Assembly: GCA_011947345.1 (NCBI GenBank) | Contig: JAAVTG010000559.1 | Location: 310,001 to 374,000 of the forward strand | Length of the DNA stretch: 64,000 nucleotides | Direction: 5' to 3' | From: Phytophthora quininea | Taxonomy: Eukaryota; Oomycota; Peronosporomycetes; Peronosporales; Peronosporaceae | Shown here: in pieces, positions 1 through 8,873 of the stretch | How positions within the stretch are numbered: position 1 is the first letter of the stretch | Layout of the letters: each line of letters starts with the position of its first letter | Position numbers and translations under genes: made by a program | The notes under the pieces: generated by a model | Told to the model about the DNA's origin: nothing | What the model saw: only the letters and a program-made list of their open reading frames with translations | Database searches by the model: none

Positions 1-315
1 TCCCTTTTCAACGTTCAAAAAGCTTATCGGCAAGACTCTCAAGCACGTGTGTGTTGCCGATACGCTACGTCCATTCGTGGATTCGTTGACCCGCAACAAA
101 AGAAAGTCAGCAGCATCCTGAAAACCAAGATAACAACGGACGCTGCTCAAGATACCGCCACCAGCAAGAGTAAGCAGCCGCATGCTGAGATGATATTTGA
201 AAGCTCCATGTGGACTATCTTCGGCGTACTGATGCTCTGCTTCATTGCGCTTTTGATTCGTCATGCTGTGAAGCGCCGACTGAAGAGACTGAAATATGGA
301 TCACTGAGAGACTGA
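1..315 (+). CDS. C-terminal end of a single-pass membrane protein (5' end outside window)
   Basis: The frame is open from the first base of the window to a TGA at 313-315, so this is the 3' end of a gene that starts upstream. The last 104 residues hold a polar stretch, then one hydrophobic segment of about 20 residues (FGVLMLCFIALLIRH) and a strongly basic tail (KRRLKRLKY), the pattern of a C-terminal membrane anchor with a cytosolic basic end. I do not recognise the family. The stop lies in a short tandem duplication, so the true C-terminus may have been changed recently. Confidence 0.5.
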   Translation, partial: SLFNVQKAYRQDSQARVCCRYATSIRGFVDPQQKKVSSILKTKITTDAAQDTATSKSKQPHAEMIFESSMWTIFGVLMLCFIALLIRHAVKRRLKRLKYGSLRD

Positions 316-326
316 AGTATGGATCC
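285..326. repeat. imperfect 23-bp-period tandem duplication
   Basis: GAGACTGAAATATGGATCA (285-303) recurs as GAGACTGAAGTATGGATCC (308-326). The second copy is read in another frame and supplies the stop codon of the upstream gene. Confidence 0.7.
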
Positions 327-405
327 ATCCCGATGAACAGCCATTAGAGTAGCTGCGAGAGCGAGGAACTACCAACAAAATACTCTTAGTAATACCATGC
401 AGACA

Positions 406-1815
406 CTAACTGCAAATGTCTGCCGAGTAGGGCTTCCCAGCGTTGTCGATTGTTGTCTTGATCGCTTGGTACGTCATCAGCACGGTGCCGATGATCAACG
501 ACACGCAAATACACAGGATGACGACCGACTGGCGGCCAGTTCTCCGCACGTAGCCGAGAATCACAATCTGTGCTGCAAAAGTCACCACGAAAGTCACCGC
601 GCACAGCAACGCAGCCCAGTCCCATGCGATCATGTTGAACAACGTGTACTTTGCCGTAGCTGCAGCGGATGAGTACAGGATCATCAACGCCATCGTTGAC
701 GATGCCACCTCGGGCACAACACCCAGCTCGATCATGATCGGCCCCGTGATAATGCCACCACCGACACCGAACATACCAGCGACGATGCCGCCGAACGCGC
801 AGCCCATCGGAAACAACACGACAGCTTTCGTGGTCCAGCGGATATCGCCTTCCATGTACAAATAGTTGACGGCAGTCTTGCGCAGGAAGTCCTTGTGTAA
901 ATAGTAGGACGCAGCAACGACAAAAGCTGCGACCCACGGGATCTCGACCAACACAATGGCCCAGTAGGCCAGCGTTCCACACGTCACAGACGCGTCGCCG
1001 ATGCTCGTCGCCACCACGCCAAGATAGCAAACCATAATGGCAGCGTGCTTTCCCCAAGCAAAGTGGCGCTCCTTCTCCAAGATCTGAGCGAGAGTTCCAT
1101 CCGCGCCAGCCTCGTCAACCGGTTTTGGCACCGTGCTACCGCCAGCGATAGTCGGGATACTGGCACAATTTCCATCCGATGCATTGTCGTTGATAGAGTG
1201 CTGTGGGGTGACGATCTCCTCGAAGCCAATTGCACTCACTTCAACGTCCAACACGGCCTCTGCAGCGACCCGTGCCCTGGCCTCTTGCTTCTCCTTCTTG
1301 AACAGTCGAACGCCTCGAAATGTCATTCGCCAGCTGCTGACAGCTAGTACGACGACAAACAGCAGCGACACGATGTAGCTCGGCAGCAGTTTGTTGACCA
1401 ACGCGCCAATGACGGTGCCACCGATCACGACAGGGATCATGCAAAGTGCTAGATCCGCGTCGATCAGCGGGCGGTCGACGAATGGGTGCCGCTTGTGCAT
1501 GTTGAACCAGGCGTTGGCGACAGCTCCACCGAGGATGGCCATGTTGGAGATTGGAGTAGCGCGTTTGATGTCAAAGCCCATGATGAGCACCATGGCCGGC
1601 ACCATGATAACTCCGCCGCCGACACCACCAGCTGAGGAGATAGCGAGGGCTACCACAATGAGAGCGATGGCCAGAGCGTCGTAGACGTCCATATCCGACA
1701 AGCTGGGGACAGTGTCGCTGTCGTCGCCTCCATCGTCTGCCACCACGACTGCAGCAATTGCCACCAACACTACGAGAAAGAGTGCGGCGTGTCGATTGCG
1801 AAGAAACGCTGCCAT
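406..1815 (-). CDS. TauE/SafE-family sulfite/anion exporter, copy 1
   Basis: Intact 469-residue single-exon frame. An N-terminal signal peptide (about residues 1-26, hydrophobic core LFLVVLVAIAAVVV) is followed by an acidic linker and two homologous membrane halves. Each half carries the glycine-rich TauE signature: SSAGGVGGGVIMVP near residue 60 and GMFGVGGGIITGP near 340. They are joined by a charged cytosolic loop of about 80 residues ending in ILEKERHF. Family knowledge: TauE/SafE proteins export sulfite, sulfoacetate or related anions across membranes; the substrate here is unknown. It is divergent from a close paralogue at 3062, and a third copy lies at 4915. The ATG at 1815 is supported by an initiator-like site 31-43 bp upstream. 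Confidence 0.9.
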   Translation of the reverse strand: MAAFLRNRHAALFLVVLVAIAAVVVADDGGDDSDTVPSLSDMDVYDALAIALIVVALAISSAGGVGGGVIMVPAMVLIMGFDIKRATPISNMAILGGAVANAWFNMHKRHPFVDRPLIDADLALCMIPVVIGGTVIGALVNKLLPSYIVSLLFVVVLAVSSWRMTFRGVRLFKKEKQEARARVAAEAVLDVEVSAIGFEEIVTPQHSINDNASDGNCASIPTIAGGSTVPKPVDEAGADGTLAQILEKERHFAWGKHAAIMVCYLGVVATSIGDASVTCGTLAYWAIVLVEIPWVAAFVVAASYYLHKDFLRKTAVNYLYMEGDIRWTTKAVVLFPMGCAFGGIVAGMFGVGGGIITGPIMIELGVVPEVASSTMALMILYSSAAATAKYTLFNMIAWDWAALLCAVTFVVTFAAQIVILGYVRRTGRQSVVILCICVSLIIGTVLMTYQAIKTTIDNAGKPYSADICS

Positions 1816-1845
1816 AGCTTGGGGTGAATACGCTTTGATCTAAGC

Positions 1846-1858
1846 AAATTGGGAAGTG
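1846..1858 (-). promoter_or_regulatory. oomycete initiator-like element
   Basis: On the minus strand this reads CACTTCCCAATTT, 12 of 13 matches to the CATTYYNCAWTTT core of the published oomycete Inr/FPR consensus. It lies 31-43 bp upstream of the TauE copy 1 ATG, so transcription probably starts here. Confidence 0.6.
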
Positions 1859-3061
1859 GCAAGCGTCGATGGAAGGCGTCGTGGCCCTGTCAGTAGAGAT
1901 GCCGTGCACCATCCACGACAACACCGATGAGTGTCGCACGAGGTTGAGCTTTGGTCGACTTCCTTAATGTGAAATCGACGCCATTTTGCAGCGAGGCGAC
2001 GATCTTCCCAGTGTTGGAGGCGCTTCATTGGTTGACATTGCTTTAGCCGAGCGGTTCGTCGACAGCAACCTCATAAACGCGTGGCACTGGGCTTCAGGCG
2101 CAAACACGCGGATTGCTCGAAATTGGTTTGACAAAATGGCCAGATACGGTGATAAATAGCGAGCGCTCAAGCACGTCGAGAGTTTTCTTGTGCTGCTCCG
2201 CCAGTGAATTCGCGGTTGCGACCTCTTTCCAGTGTTGCATGCAGCATATCAAACATGGGCATTGTGTGATGATGTGACGATCCGCACCACGTTCATCGAG
2301 CGACACGGAGCATCGTCGTTGATGAACAACTTGATTGACCAACTATCGATGAGTGTGCGCTGGTGGCGACGACGTCTGGGGCCATTCGTTGGCAAAATAT
2401 CCCCGCGCCAAGCAAAGCAAGAACCTGGTGTTGGAGCGACTGACTTTTTCGCCTTCAGCCTGCGTACAGGACGAGCTCCTCTTGCCAGTCGAGCCGAGCC
2501 GAGCCGAGCCAGCTTCGAAAAGCAACCGCTGAGCCAGGGCCCCCACGTTGAAGCGCCTCATGATATGTCATGGCGATCTTTCCTGTCAAGTTGAGTGAAG
2601 GTGTGTGCGTTATCGGTATCGGAGACCATGAGTTTTTCGCGTCTGTCGCTCTGCTCTCCCTTGCGAGCAAGATGTCCGGTGTCCTGCCCGCCACTGTCGA
2701 GGCTGCTGGCAAAGAAATGGACGCGCAAGCGAGCCTGTTTGGACGACAACGGGCTTGCCGCCTTGGCGCTGCAGCACCGCGTCTCGATTGGCCGCGGCAA
2801 CTTGCCGATCGAATGCGCGCACGACACCACGTCACGCGGGACAATTTGCGACTGTCAAAACACGGTGAGACCGCAGCATTTATTCACCTTGTTTTGGTCC
2901 ATTTTCACCTACAAAGCGCTAATTCCTCACCTACTTTCACTAAATCTGACCGTCGCACGTCTCTCGCCGCGACATGGATGATCTTTCGTGAGTGATGGTC
3001 GGCCAGCCGTTCGGTTTTGCCAATCTTCAGGCACTTTTGAATTGGTCGACCGACGACCGAG
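1859..3061. other. intergenic region between divergent TauE/SafE genes
   Basis: About 1.2 kb with only short overlapping frames on both strands that lack recognisable motifs. It must hold the promoters of both flanking genes. A short GAGCC run (about 2490-2512) is the only repeat noticed. I see no supportable gene. Confidence 0.5.
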
Positions 3062-4486
3062 ATGGCGCTCTCCATACATTGCTGCCTCACACTGCTGCTG
3101 CTGCTCTCGCTAGCGGTTTGGACCGCAGCCGCCGCCAACAGCAAGAGCGGCAGCGGCAGTAGCAGCGGCTCGAGCGACGGCGTCCCCAGTCTGTCCGAGA
3201 TGGACACGTACGACGCGCTGGCCATCGCCTTCATGGTCGTCGGGCTGGCCGTGTCCTCCGCCGGCGGCGTCGGCGGCGGCGTCATCATGGTGCCGGCCAT
3301 GGTGCTCATCATGGGCTTCGACATTAAGCGGGCCACTCCCATCTCCAACATGGCCATCCTCGGTGGAGCTGTCGCCAACGCCTGGTTCAACCTGCGCAAG
3401 CGCCACCCGTTCGTGGACCGCCCGCTCATCGACCCGGAGCTGGCGCTCGGCATGATCCCCGTCGTGATCGGCGGCACGGTGTTGGGCGCGTTAATCAACA
3501 AGTTGCTGCCTAGTTACATTGTGTCGCTGCTGTTCGTGGTGGTGCTCGCCGTTGGAGGTTCCCGCACCACCATGAAGGGTATCCGCATGAACAGGAAGGA
3601 GCGCGCCAAGGAGAAAGAAGCAGCCGAGGCCCAAGCGGCAGCGGACGTGCCGCTTAGCCCCAACGTCTACGTGGAGGCGAGCACGCCGCAGACGTCTGGA
3701 CACGACGATGTGGCTGAGGAGAAGCGTCTCAGTGTTTCCACGACGGGTGAGGGTGTGACCAAGACAGCGGCAGGAGAAGAAGCTGATGGGGAAGCGACGC
3801 TGGTGCAGATATTGGAGCGGGAGCGCCACTTTGCGTGGGGCATTCACGCTGCCATCATGCTGTGCTACTTGGGTGTCGTGGCGGCCAGCATCGGCGACGC
3901 GTCCGTGACGTGTGGCAGCGCGGCGTACTGGGTTATCCTGTTGATCGAGATCCCATGGGTCGCCGTGTTTGTGGTCTGGTCATCCAAGTACTTGCACAAG
4001 ATCTACCTGCGCAAGGTGGCTGTCGGCTACCAGTACGCCGACGGTGATATTCAGTGGACACAGAAGACGGTCGTGTTTTTCCCCGTTGGGTGTGCGATTG
4101 CCGGTATCGTTGCCGGCATGTTTGGTGTGGGTGGCGGTATTATCACGGGACCGATCATGATCGAGCTGGGCATTGTTCCCGAGGTCTCCTCTTCGACGAC
4201 GGCGCTGATGATTCTGTACTCGTCTGCCGCTGCTACAGCAAAGTTCGCCGTATTCCACATGATCGCTTGGGACTGGGCTGCACTCTTGTGCGCCGTTGCC
4301 TTCGTGGTGACCTCTGCGGCGCAGGTGGTGATTCTCGGCTACGTACGTCGCACAGGTCGCCAATCCATTATTGTGCTTTGCATCGGCGCCGCAGTCGTGA
4401 TCGGCGGTGTGATCATGCTGTACCAAGCCATCAAGTCGACCATCGACGACGCAGGAGAACCCTTCTCCGCCGATATCTGCAGCTAG
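3062..4486 (+). CDS. TauE/SafE-family sulfite/anion exporter, copy 2
   Basis: Intact 474-residue single-exon frame, very close to copy 1 across the membrane regions (DTYDALAIAF, SSAGGVGGGVIMVPAM, FDIKRATPISNMAILGG, GMFGVGGGIITGP). A signal peptide covers about residues 1-25 (LTLLLLLSLAVWTAAAA), then a Ser/Gly linker. The central cytosolic loop (about residues 180-260) is charged and is the most divergent part from copy 1, which suggests it holds paralogue-specific regulation. Expected role: proton-coupled export of sulfite or a sulfonate-type anion. Copies 1 and 2 are head-to-head and copy 3 follows in tandem, which points to local duplication. Confidence 0.9.
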   Translation: MALSIHCCLTLLLLLSLAVWTAAAANSKSGSGSSSGSSDGVPSLSEMDTYDALAIAFMVVGLAVSSAGGVGGGVIMVPAMVLIMGFDIKRATPISNMAILGGAVANAWFNLRKRHPFVDRPLIDPELALGMIPVVIGGTVLGALINKLLPSYIVSLLFVVVLAVGGSRTTMKGIRMNRKERAKEKEAAEAQAAADVPLSPNVYVEASTPQTSGHDDVAEEKRLSVSTTGEGVTKTAAGEEADGEATLVQILERERHFAWGIHAAIMLCYLGVVAASIGDASVTCGSAAYWVILLIEIPWVAVFVVWSSKYLHKIYLRKVAVGYQYADGDIQWTQKTVVFFPVGCAIAGIVAGMFGVGGGIITGPIMIELGIVPEVSSSTTALMILYSSAAATAKFAVFHMIAWDWAALLCAVAFVVTSAAQVVILGYVRRTGRQSIIVLCIGAAVVIGGVIMLYQAIKSTIDDAGEPFSADICS

Positions 4487-4858
4487 AAGGTGAAAGCTAT
4501 CGTCTGTTTCGTAAGTGCCGAAGAACTAAACGGTTATCAAGGCGGTATGGTAAAACCAATGCATGCTTCCTTGAGATATAGTTATTTTTTTGTAGCTGGG
4601 ATCTTGACACGCAGTTTCGTGGTTATAATGATCTCGATGAGTTTGTTTTGGATGGTGTGCTTCTCAACGGCAACGAGTGCGAGTATCGCAACAGTCGCTA
4701 GGAGTCTTGAGTTTTTCAGTTTGCATTTTTTTAACGGATGAGAAGTCAGCCTCTAACGGCGGAAAACCGTTACGATCATTGCAGTGTTGCGCCACGCGAT
4801 CTATTTTCCACGCCGGATGGGACTTCTGCACGCGTGACGGCCATGCTGTGAGCTCGAT

Positions 4859-4873
4859 TCATTTCCCAATAAT
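4859..4873 (+). promoter_or_regulatory. oomycete initiator-like element
   Basis: TCATTTCCCAATAAT closely matches the oomycete Inr consensus (TCATTYYNCAW). It sits 42-56 bp before the ATG at 4915 and supports that start for TauE copy 3. Confidence 0.6.
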
Positions 4874-4914
4874 CCTCACACAACCAATTCGACCACGCGC
4901 CGGGACCTTCGAAG

Positions 4915-6385
4915 ATGGTCAGCCGTTGGGCACTCCATTTTCAACGTTCGCCGTCGTGGTTGTGCTACATTCCTGTCTTGTGGTGGCAAAACACGATGTC
5001 GATGACAACGACAGCGAGGACGCCATCGTCACCACCACCACCTCAGAAGTGAGGGATTTATCGACGTTTGACACGTACGACGCGCTCGCGATCGTCTTCA
5101 TCGTCATTGGTCTTGCAGTGTCAGCAGCAGGCGGAGTCGGCGGCGGAACCATCCTCGTTCCAGCGCTAGTCATCATCATGAGCTTCGACATCAAGCAGGC
5201 GACCCCGATCTCCAACTTATCAATCGTCGGTGGGGCCATTGCCAACGCATGGTTTAACATCCGCAAGCGCCACCCTGCAGTTGACCGTCCGCTCATTGAT
5301 TCGGATCTGTCCATGGCGATGATCCCGCTCGTCATGGGCGGTGCGGTGGCGGGTACCGTGCTGGCCAAGTTGCTTCCGAGCTACTTGCTGTCGTTGCTCT
5401 TCGTCGTCGTGCTGGTCGTCAGCGGCTTCCGCACCATGACAAAAGGCATTAAGATGCACCGAGCCGAAACCAAGAGCTACAAGGTGCAAGAGATTGCTCC
5501 TTCAGCAATCACCGCAGTCGACCCAAAAGCTGAAGCCCCGGAAGCAAAGTGCTCTGCATCATTTGTAGCAATGTGCTCACCAAGTGCGTTCGATCTTGAT
5601 GCTGGCACGAATAAAAGCGCCGACTCTGAGTCCCTTTTGAAAGGATCGGGGAGTTTGTCGAGTGACTACGGGGTATTGGATCCGGTGAACAAGATGTACT
5701 GGCCGAGATCATCGAGCGAGAGCGTCACTTCTCGCTAGCCAAGCAAGGGGCCATTATGTTGTGCTACTTGGGCATCGTGGCCGTTAGCATCGGCGGCAAA
5801 GCTGTGTCGTGTGGTGGAGCTGCCTACTGGTTGTTGATGATCTTCGAAGTCCCGTGGGTGCTGGGATTTGCCGTCTGCACCGCCACCTACCTGTACCGAC
5901 AGCACTGCCGCAAGTTGGATGTCAACTACGTGTTTGCTACTGGAGACATCCACTGGACGAAGAAGACGGTCGTTCGCTTCCCACTTGCTTGTGCCGGTGC
6001 TGGTCTAATCGCCGGTCTCTTCGGTGTTGGCGGTGGACTCGTCACCGGACCGTTAATGATCGAAATGGGCATTGTGCCTGAGGTAGCCTCCGCCACGACG
6101 GCGTTGATGGTGCTGTATTCGTCTGCTGCTGCGACGGCAAAATTCGCCGTCTTCAACATGATCGCGTGGGATTGGGGACTTTTGCTGTGTGCGGTGGCCT
6201 TCGTCGTCACGGCGATCTCCCAAGTGGTGATCCTGGGCTTCGTTCGCAGAACTGGTCGCCAGTCCGTCATTGTGCTTTGCATCGGCGTGACAATCTGCAT
6301 CGGAGCGGCGACCATGACGTACCAAGCCATCAAGAGCACTATCGAACAGGTGGGCGAGCCTTTCGAGGCCAACGTGTGCAAGTAG
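4915..6385 (+). CDS. TauE/SafE-family exporter, copy 3, reading frame broken twice
   Basis: The protein is clearly the third paralogue: GGVGGGTILVPALVIIM in the first half, GLFGVGGGLVTGPLMIEMG in the second, and the same C-terminal end pattern. The frame is split. The ATG at 4915 opens a short frame; a one-base deletion near 4935 moves it into a signal-peptide-like stretch (FAVVVVLHSCLVVA), which otherwise has no in-frame ATG upstream. A second apparent one-base deletion lies between the TGA of the downstream frame (about 5670) and the stop at 5736-5738; the homologous linker (IIERERHF) is read only after the shift. No plausible intron fits either break. Given how common such breaks are in this window, a sequence error is more likely than a pseudogene. 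Confidence 0.75.
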
Positions 6386-6512
6386 ATCACACAACTACGA
6401 GCGTAGTCCCAGTCAAAGCCAGAAGACAACAACTTCCGTTGGGGTTTGAACACTAAGATACTATTTTGTGAAAGAGTTTGCTCGCAGATGCAACTGCAGG
6501 ACTGTGGCACGT

Positions 6513-7567
6513 TTACCAGGCGCCCTTGAGCTCGCCCTCGCGGTCGCGGAAGTTGACGGCAGCGGCCTTCAGGTCCTGCACGCCTACCATGGCCTCACCG
6601 AGGTCGGTGGAGATCTCCTTGAGGATCCTGGGGTCGTTGAAGTGGGTCACGGCCTGCACCATGGCGCGAGCACGCTTGGCCGGGTCACCGCTCTTGAAGA
6701 TGCCGGAGCCGACGAACACGCCGTCCATGCCGAGCTGCATCATCAGCGCAGCGTCGGCGGGGTGGCAACGCCGCCAGCAGCAAAGTTGACGACCGGCAGC
6801 TTGCCCGTGGCGGCCACCTGCTTGACCAGCTCGTACGGGGCCTGCATTTCCTTGGCGGCAACGAACAGCTCGTCCTCGTCCATGGACTGCAGGCGGCGGA
6901 TCTCGCGGTGCACGGCGCGAGCGTGACGAACGGCCTCGACGACGTTGCCGGTGCCGGCCTCACCCTTGGTGCGCAGCATGGCGGCGCCCTCGGCCACACG
7001 GCGCAGAGCCTCGCCCAGGTTGCGGCAGCCGCAGACGAACGGCACCTTGAACTTGTGCTTGTTGATGTGGTTCTCCTCGTCGGCCATGGTCAGCACCTCG
7101 CTCTCGTCGATGTAGTCGATCTCGGTGGCCTCAAGGATCTGAGCCTCGACGAAGTGGCCAATGCGGGCCTTGGCCATCACTGGGATCGTCACTGCCTTCT
7201 TGATCGCGTCGATCATCTGTGGGTCACTCATGCGGGCCACGCCGCCGTCCACGCGGATATCGGCGGGGATGCGCTCGAGCGCCATGACAGCCACGGCGCC
7301 AGCCTCCTCGGCGATGCGGGCCTGCTCGGCGTTGGTCACGTCCATGATGACGCCGCCCTTGAGCATCTTGGCGAGGCCAGCCTTCACGGTGAAGGTGCCT
7401 TCGGTGGCGGTGGAGGTGGAAGCGGTCTGGGGGCCATGATAGTCTTGAGTCGGAGCTTGGGGGCACGCGGCGAATGCAGGAATGGAGGGATCAGCTGCGG
7501 CAAACGTCTGTGGGCCACTGGCCCATTCGGACCATCTCCCGTGACGTTTCGGCGTCAGATACGGCAT
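6513..7567 (-). CDS. PDX1: pyridoxal 5'-phosphate synthase, PDX1/SNZ subunit (frame broken once)
   Basis: PDX1 makes PLP from ribose 5-phosphate, glyceraldehyde 3-phosphate and ammonia supplied by PDX2. The family core is unmistakable: [70 protein letters not shown], and the C-terminal [15 protein letters not shown]. The invariant lysines in MAKARIGH and MLKGG and the RTKGEAGTG phosphate loop are present. An apparent one-base deletion near 6755 (within [13 protein letters not shown]) splits the frame. The start is uncertain. The in-frame ATG at 7567 gives an N-terminal extension absent from most relatives. The ATG at 7437 would give the usual short leader before [12 protein letters not shown], but needs one more base in a C-run. 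The initiator-like site at 7579 favours transcription from just upstream of 7567. Confidence 0.93.
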
Positions 7568-7578
7568 TTTACTGGTTG

Positions 7579-7595
7579 AAAATATGCTGAAATGA
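7579..7595 (-). promoter_or_regulatory. initiator-like element upstream of PDX1
   Basis: The minus strand reads TCATTTCAGCATATTTT, the oomycete Inr pattern with one extra base. It lies 12-28 bp upstream of the ATG at 7567. Confidence 0.45.
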
Positions 7596-7932
7596 CAAAA
7601 AAGGACGCAGGTTGGGCCGAAACACGGCAACGAACGGGCCACCGGGCATTGTCCTGAATTTATTGTCGTCTATCGAGATGGGAAGTTGAGTTTTCTATAC
7701 TGTGGAAAACGAGGCAATTGATACGGGACATTGGTCCGGCGTTTGAGCATGCTGTGTTGGGTGCGTGCAAGGCATGATTGGAAGCAGCAGCGTGTGATGC
7801 ACCGGACGCCAGCAATGCGCACAGCACCACAAGATTAAGCTGCTCGCTGTCGATGGTTCAAGAGGATTTCCGCTGCAAGAGCATCTACTGAAGACACAAG
7901 GAATGGTTGTACGTGCATGCCATTGCGTCGTT
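7596..7932. other. intergenic, upstream of PDX1 and downstream of SYF2
   Basis: About 340 bp between two minus-strand genes. It holds the PDX1 promoter and the SYF2 3' UTR; nothing else is recognisable. Confidence 0.4.
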
Positions 7933-8762
7933 TTACAAGGCGGTGCCGCGCTCGAGATTCTGGCGGATCTCGACCGTGTACTTATCAAAGGCCTGTGACG
8001 CCTTCCGATTGAAGATGCGGTTCTGTCCGTTGATGTAGTCCACGTCCTCGCCCTCGTAGTGCTGGCGTCGTCGGCTGAACCTCTTGCGCGCCTTGATGCG
8101 CTCCTCAAGCTCTTGCGCCATGCGTTCGACGTTCTCCTGTTTCCAACACAAGCATACAGTGTCACCCCGTTCCGTTAGTGCACTGCTCCTAGATAACGCA
8201 GTTCCCTTCTCAATAGACGTCTCAGTACCTCATCTGGCTTGTTGCCATTGCCATACGCGAGCTCGTCTCCGAGTGCGTCTTCACTGGACACGATCGCAGT
8301 CGAGCTGGTTTCCTCGGCTGTCGGTAGATGCACAAGCCGCTTCTTGTACCCTTTATACAGCGAGTCCTGGTTGAAAACGTCCCACCCAAAAGCAGCCTTC
8401 CGCTTCTCCTTCTTGGCCGTCTTCTTGGCCTTTTGCTCGGCTACTTCAGCTGCATAACATTAAATAAATTGACATATAAGATATGTTTAAATATTTCACG
8501 AAGAGCCCGAACCTGTCTCGTTCAGATGCGCCTTCCCACTGGCGGCTACCAGCTTCTTGTCTTCTCTCTTCTTGTACTGCTCCTCCTTCCTGGCCTTTTG
8601 GTTCTTGTTCTTGACGCGGTCGTGCTCTGCTGCCACCTCCTGCTTGTTGGCCTTCCGCCCGGCGTTCATCTTCATGCGCAGCTCAAACAGCTTCCGCTGC
8701 GCTGGCGTCATGGCCGCCACTTGGTCCTCCTCGTCCGCCATCGTTTCCTCCGATTTAGTCAT
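7933..8762 (-). CDS. SYF2: pre-mRNA-splicing factor SYF2
   Basis: SYF2 belongs to the NineTeen/Prp19-associated spliceosome complex. Three exons join in phase: 8513-8762, 8229-8449 and 7933-8136, with introns of 63 and 92 nt bounded by GT and AG, giving about 224 residues (human SYF2 is 243). Diagnostic parts are the central AAFGWDVFNQDSLYKGYKKR in exon 2 and the C-terminal DVDYINGQNRIFNRKA followed by VEIRQNLERGTAL, nearly identical to the end of animal SYF2. The N-terminal third is highly charged and probably coiled-coil. The ATG at 8762 is first in frame, with another at 8741. It shares a 111-bp divergent promoter with TTC27. Confidence 0.92.
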
Positions 8763-8873
8763 CTCGATTACATCAACATAATTTGTGTTTCGTACACAAA
8801 TACAATTACATACAAATTCCAAGTGTAAAAATGCGACATCTGAAACGGCAACATTCGCCAGTCAATCATTGCA
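8763..8873. promoter_or_regulatory. bidirectional promoter, SYF2 / TTC27
   Basis: Only 111 bp separate the two divergent start codons. CATTCGCCAGTC (about 8850-8861), just before the TTC27 ATG, resembles the oomycete Inr core. Confidence 0.45.

Noticed and set aside
2232..2844. frames of 70-140 codons between the divergent TauE genes
   Set aside because: They overlap in all frames, have no recognisable domain, and lie where two promoters are expected.
5670..5740. tiny intron to explain the break in TauE copy 3
   Set aside because: The only GT-AG pair spans about 23 nt, too short to splice; a missing base explains the break more simply.
8450..8512. separate small genes in the SYF2 region
   Set aside because: The three frames splice cleanly into one SYF2 protein.
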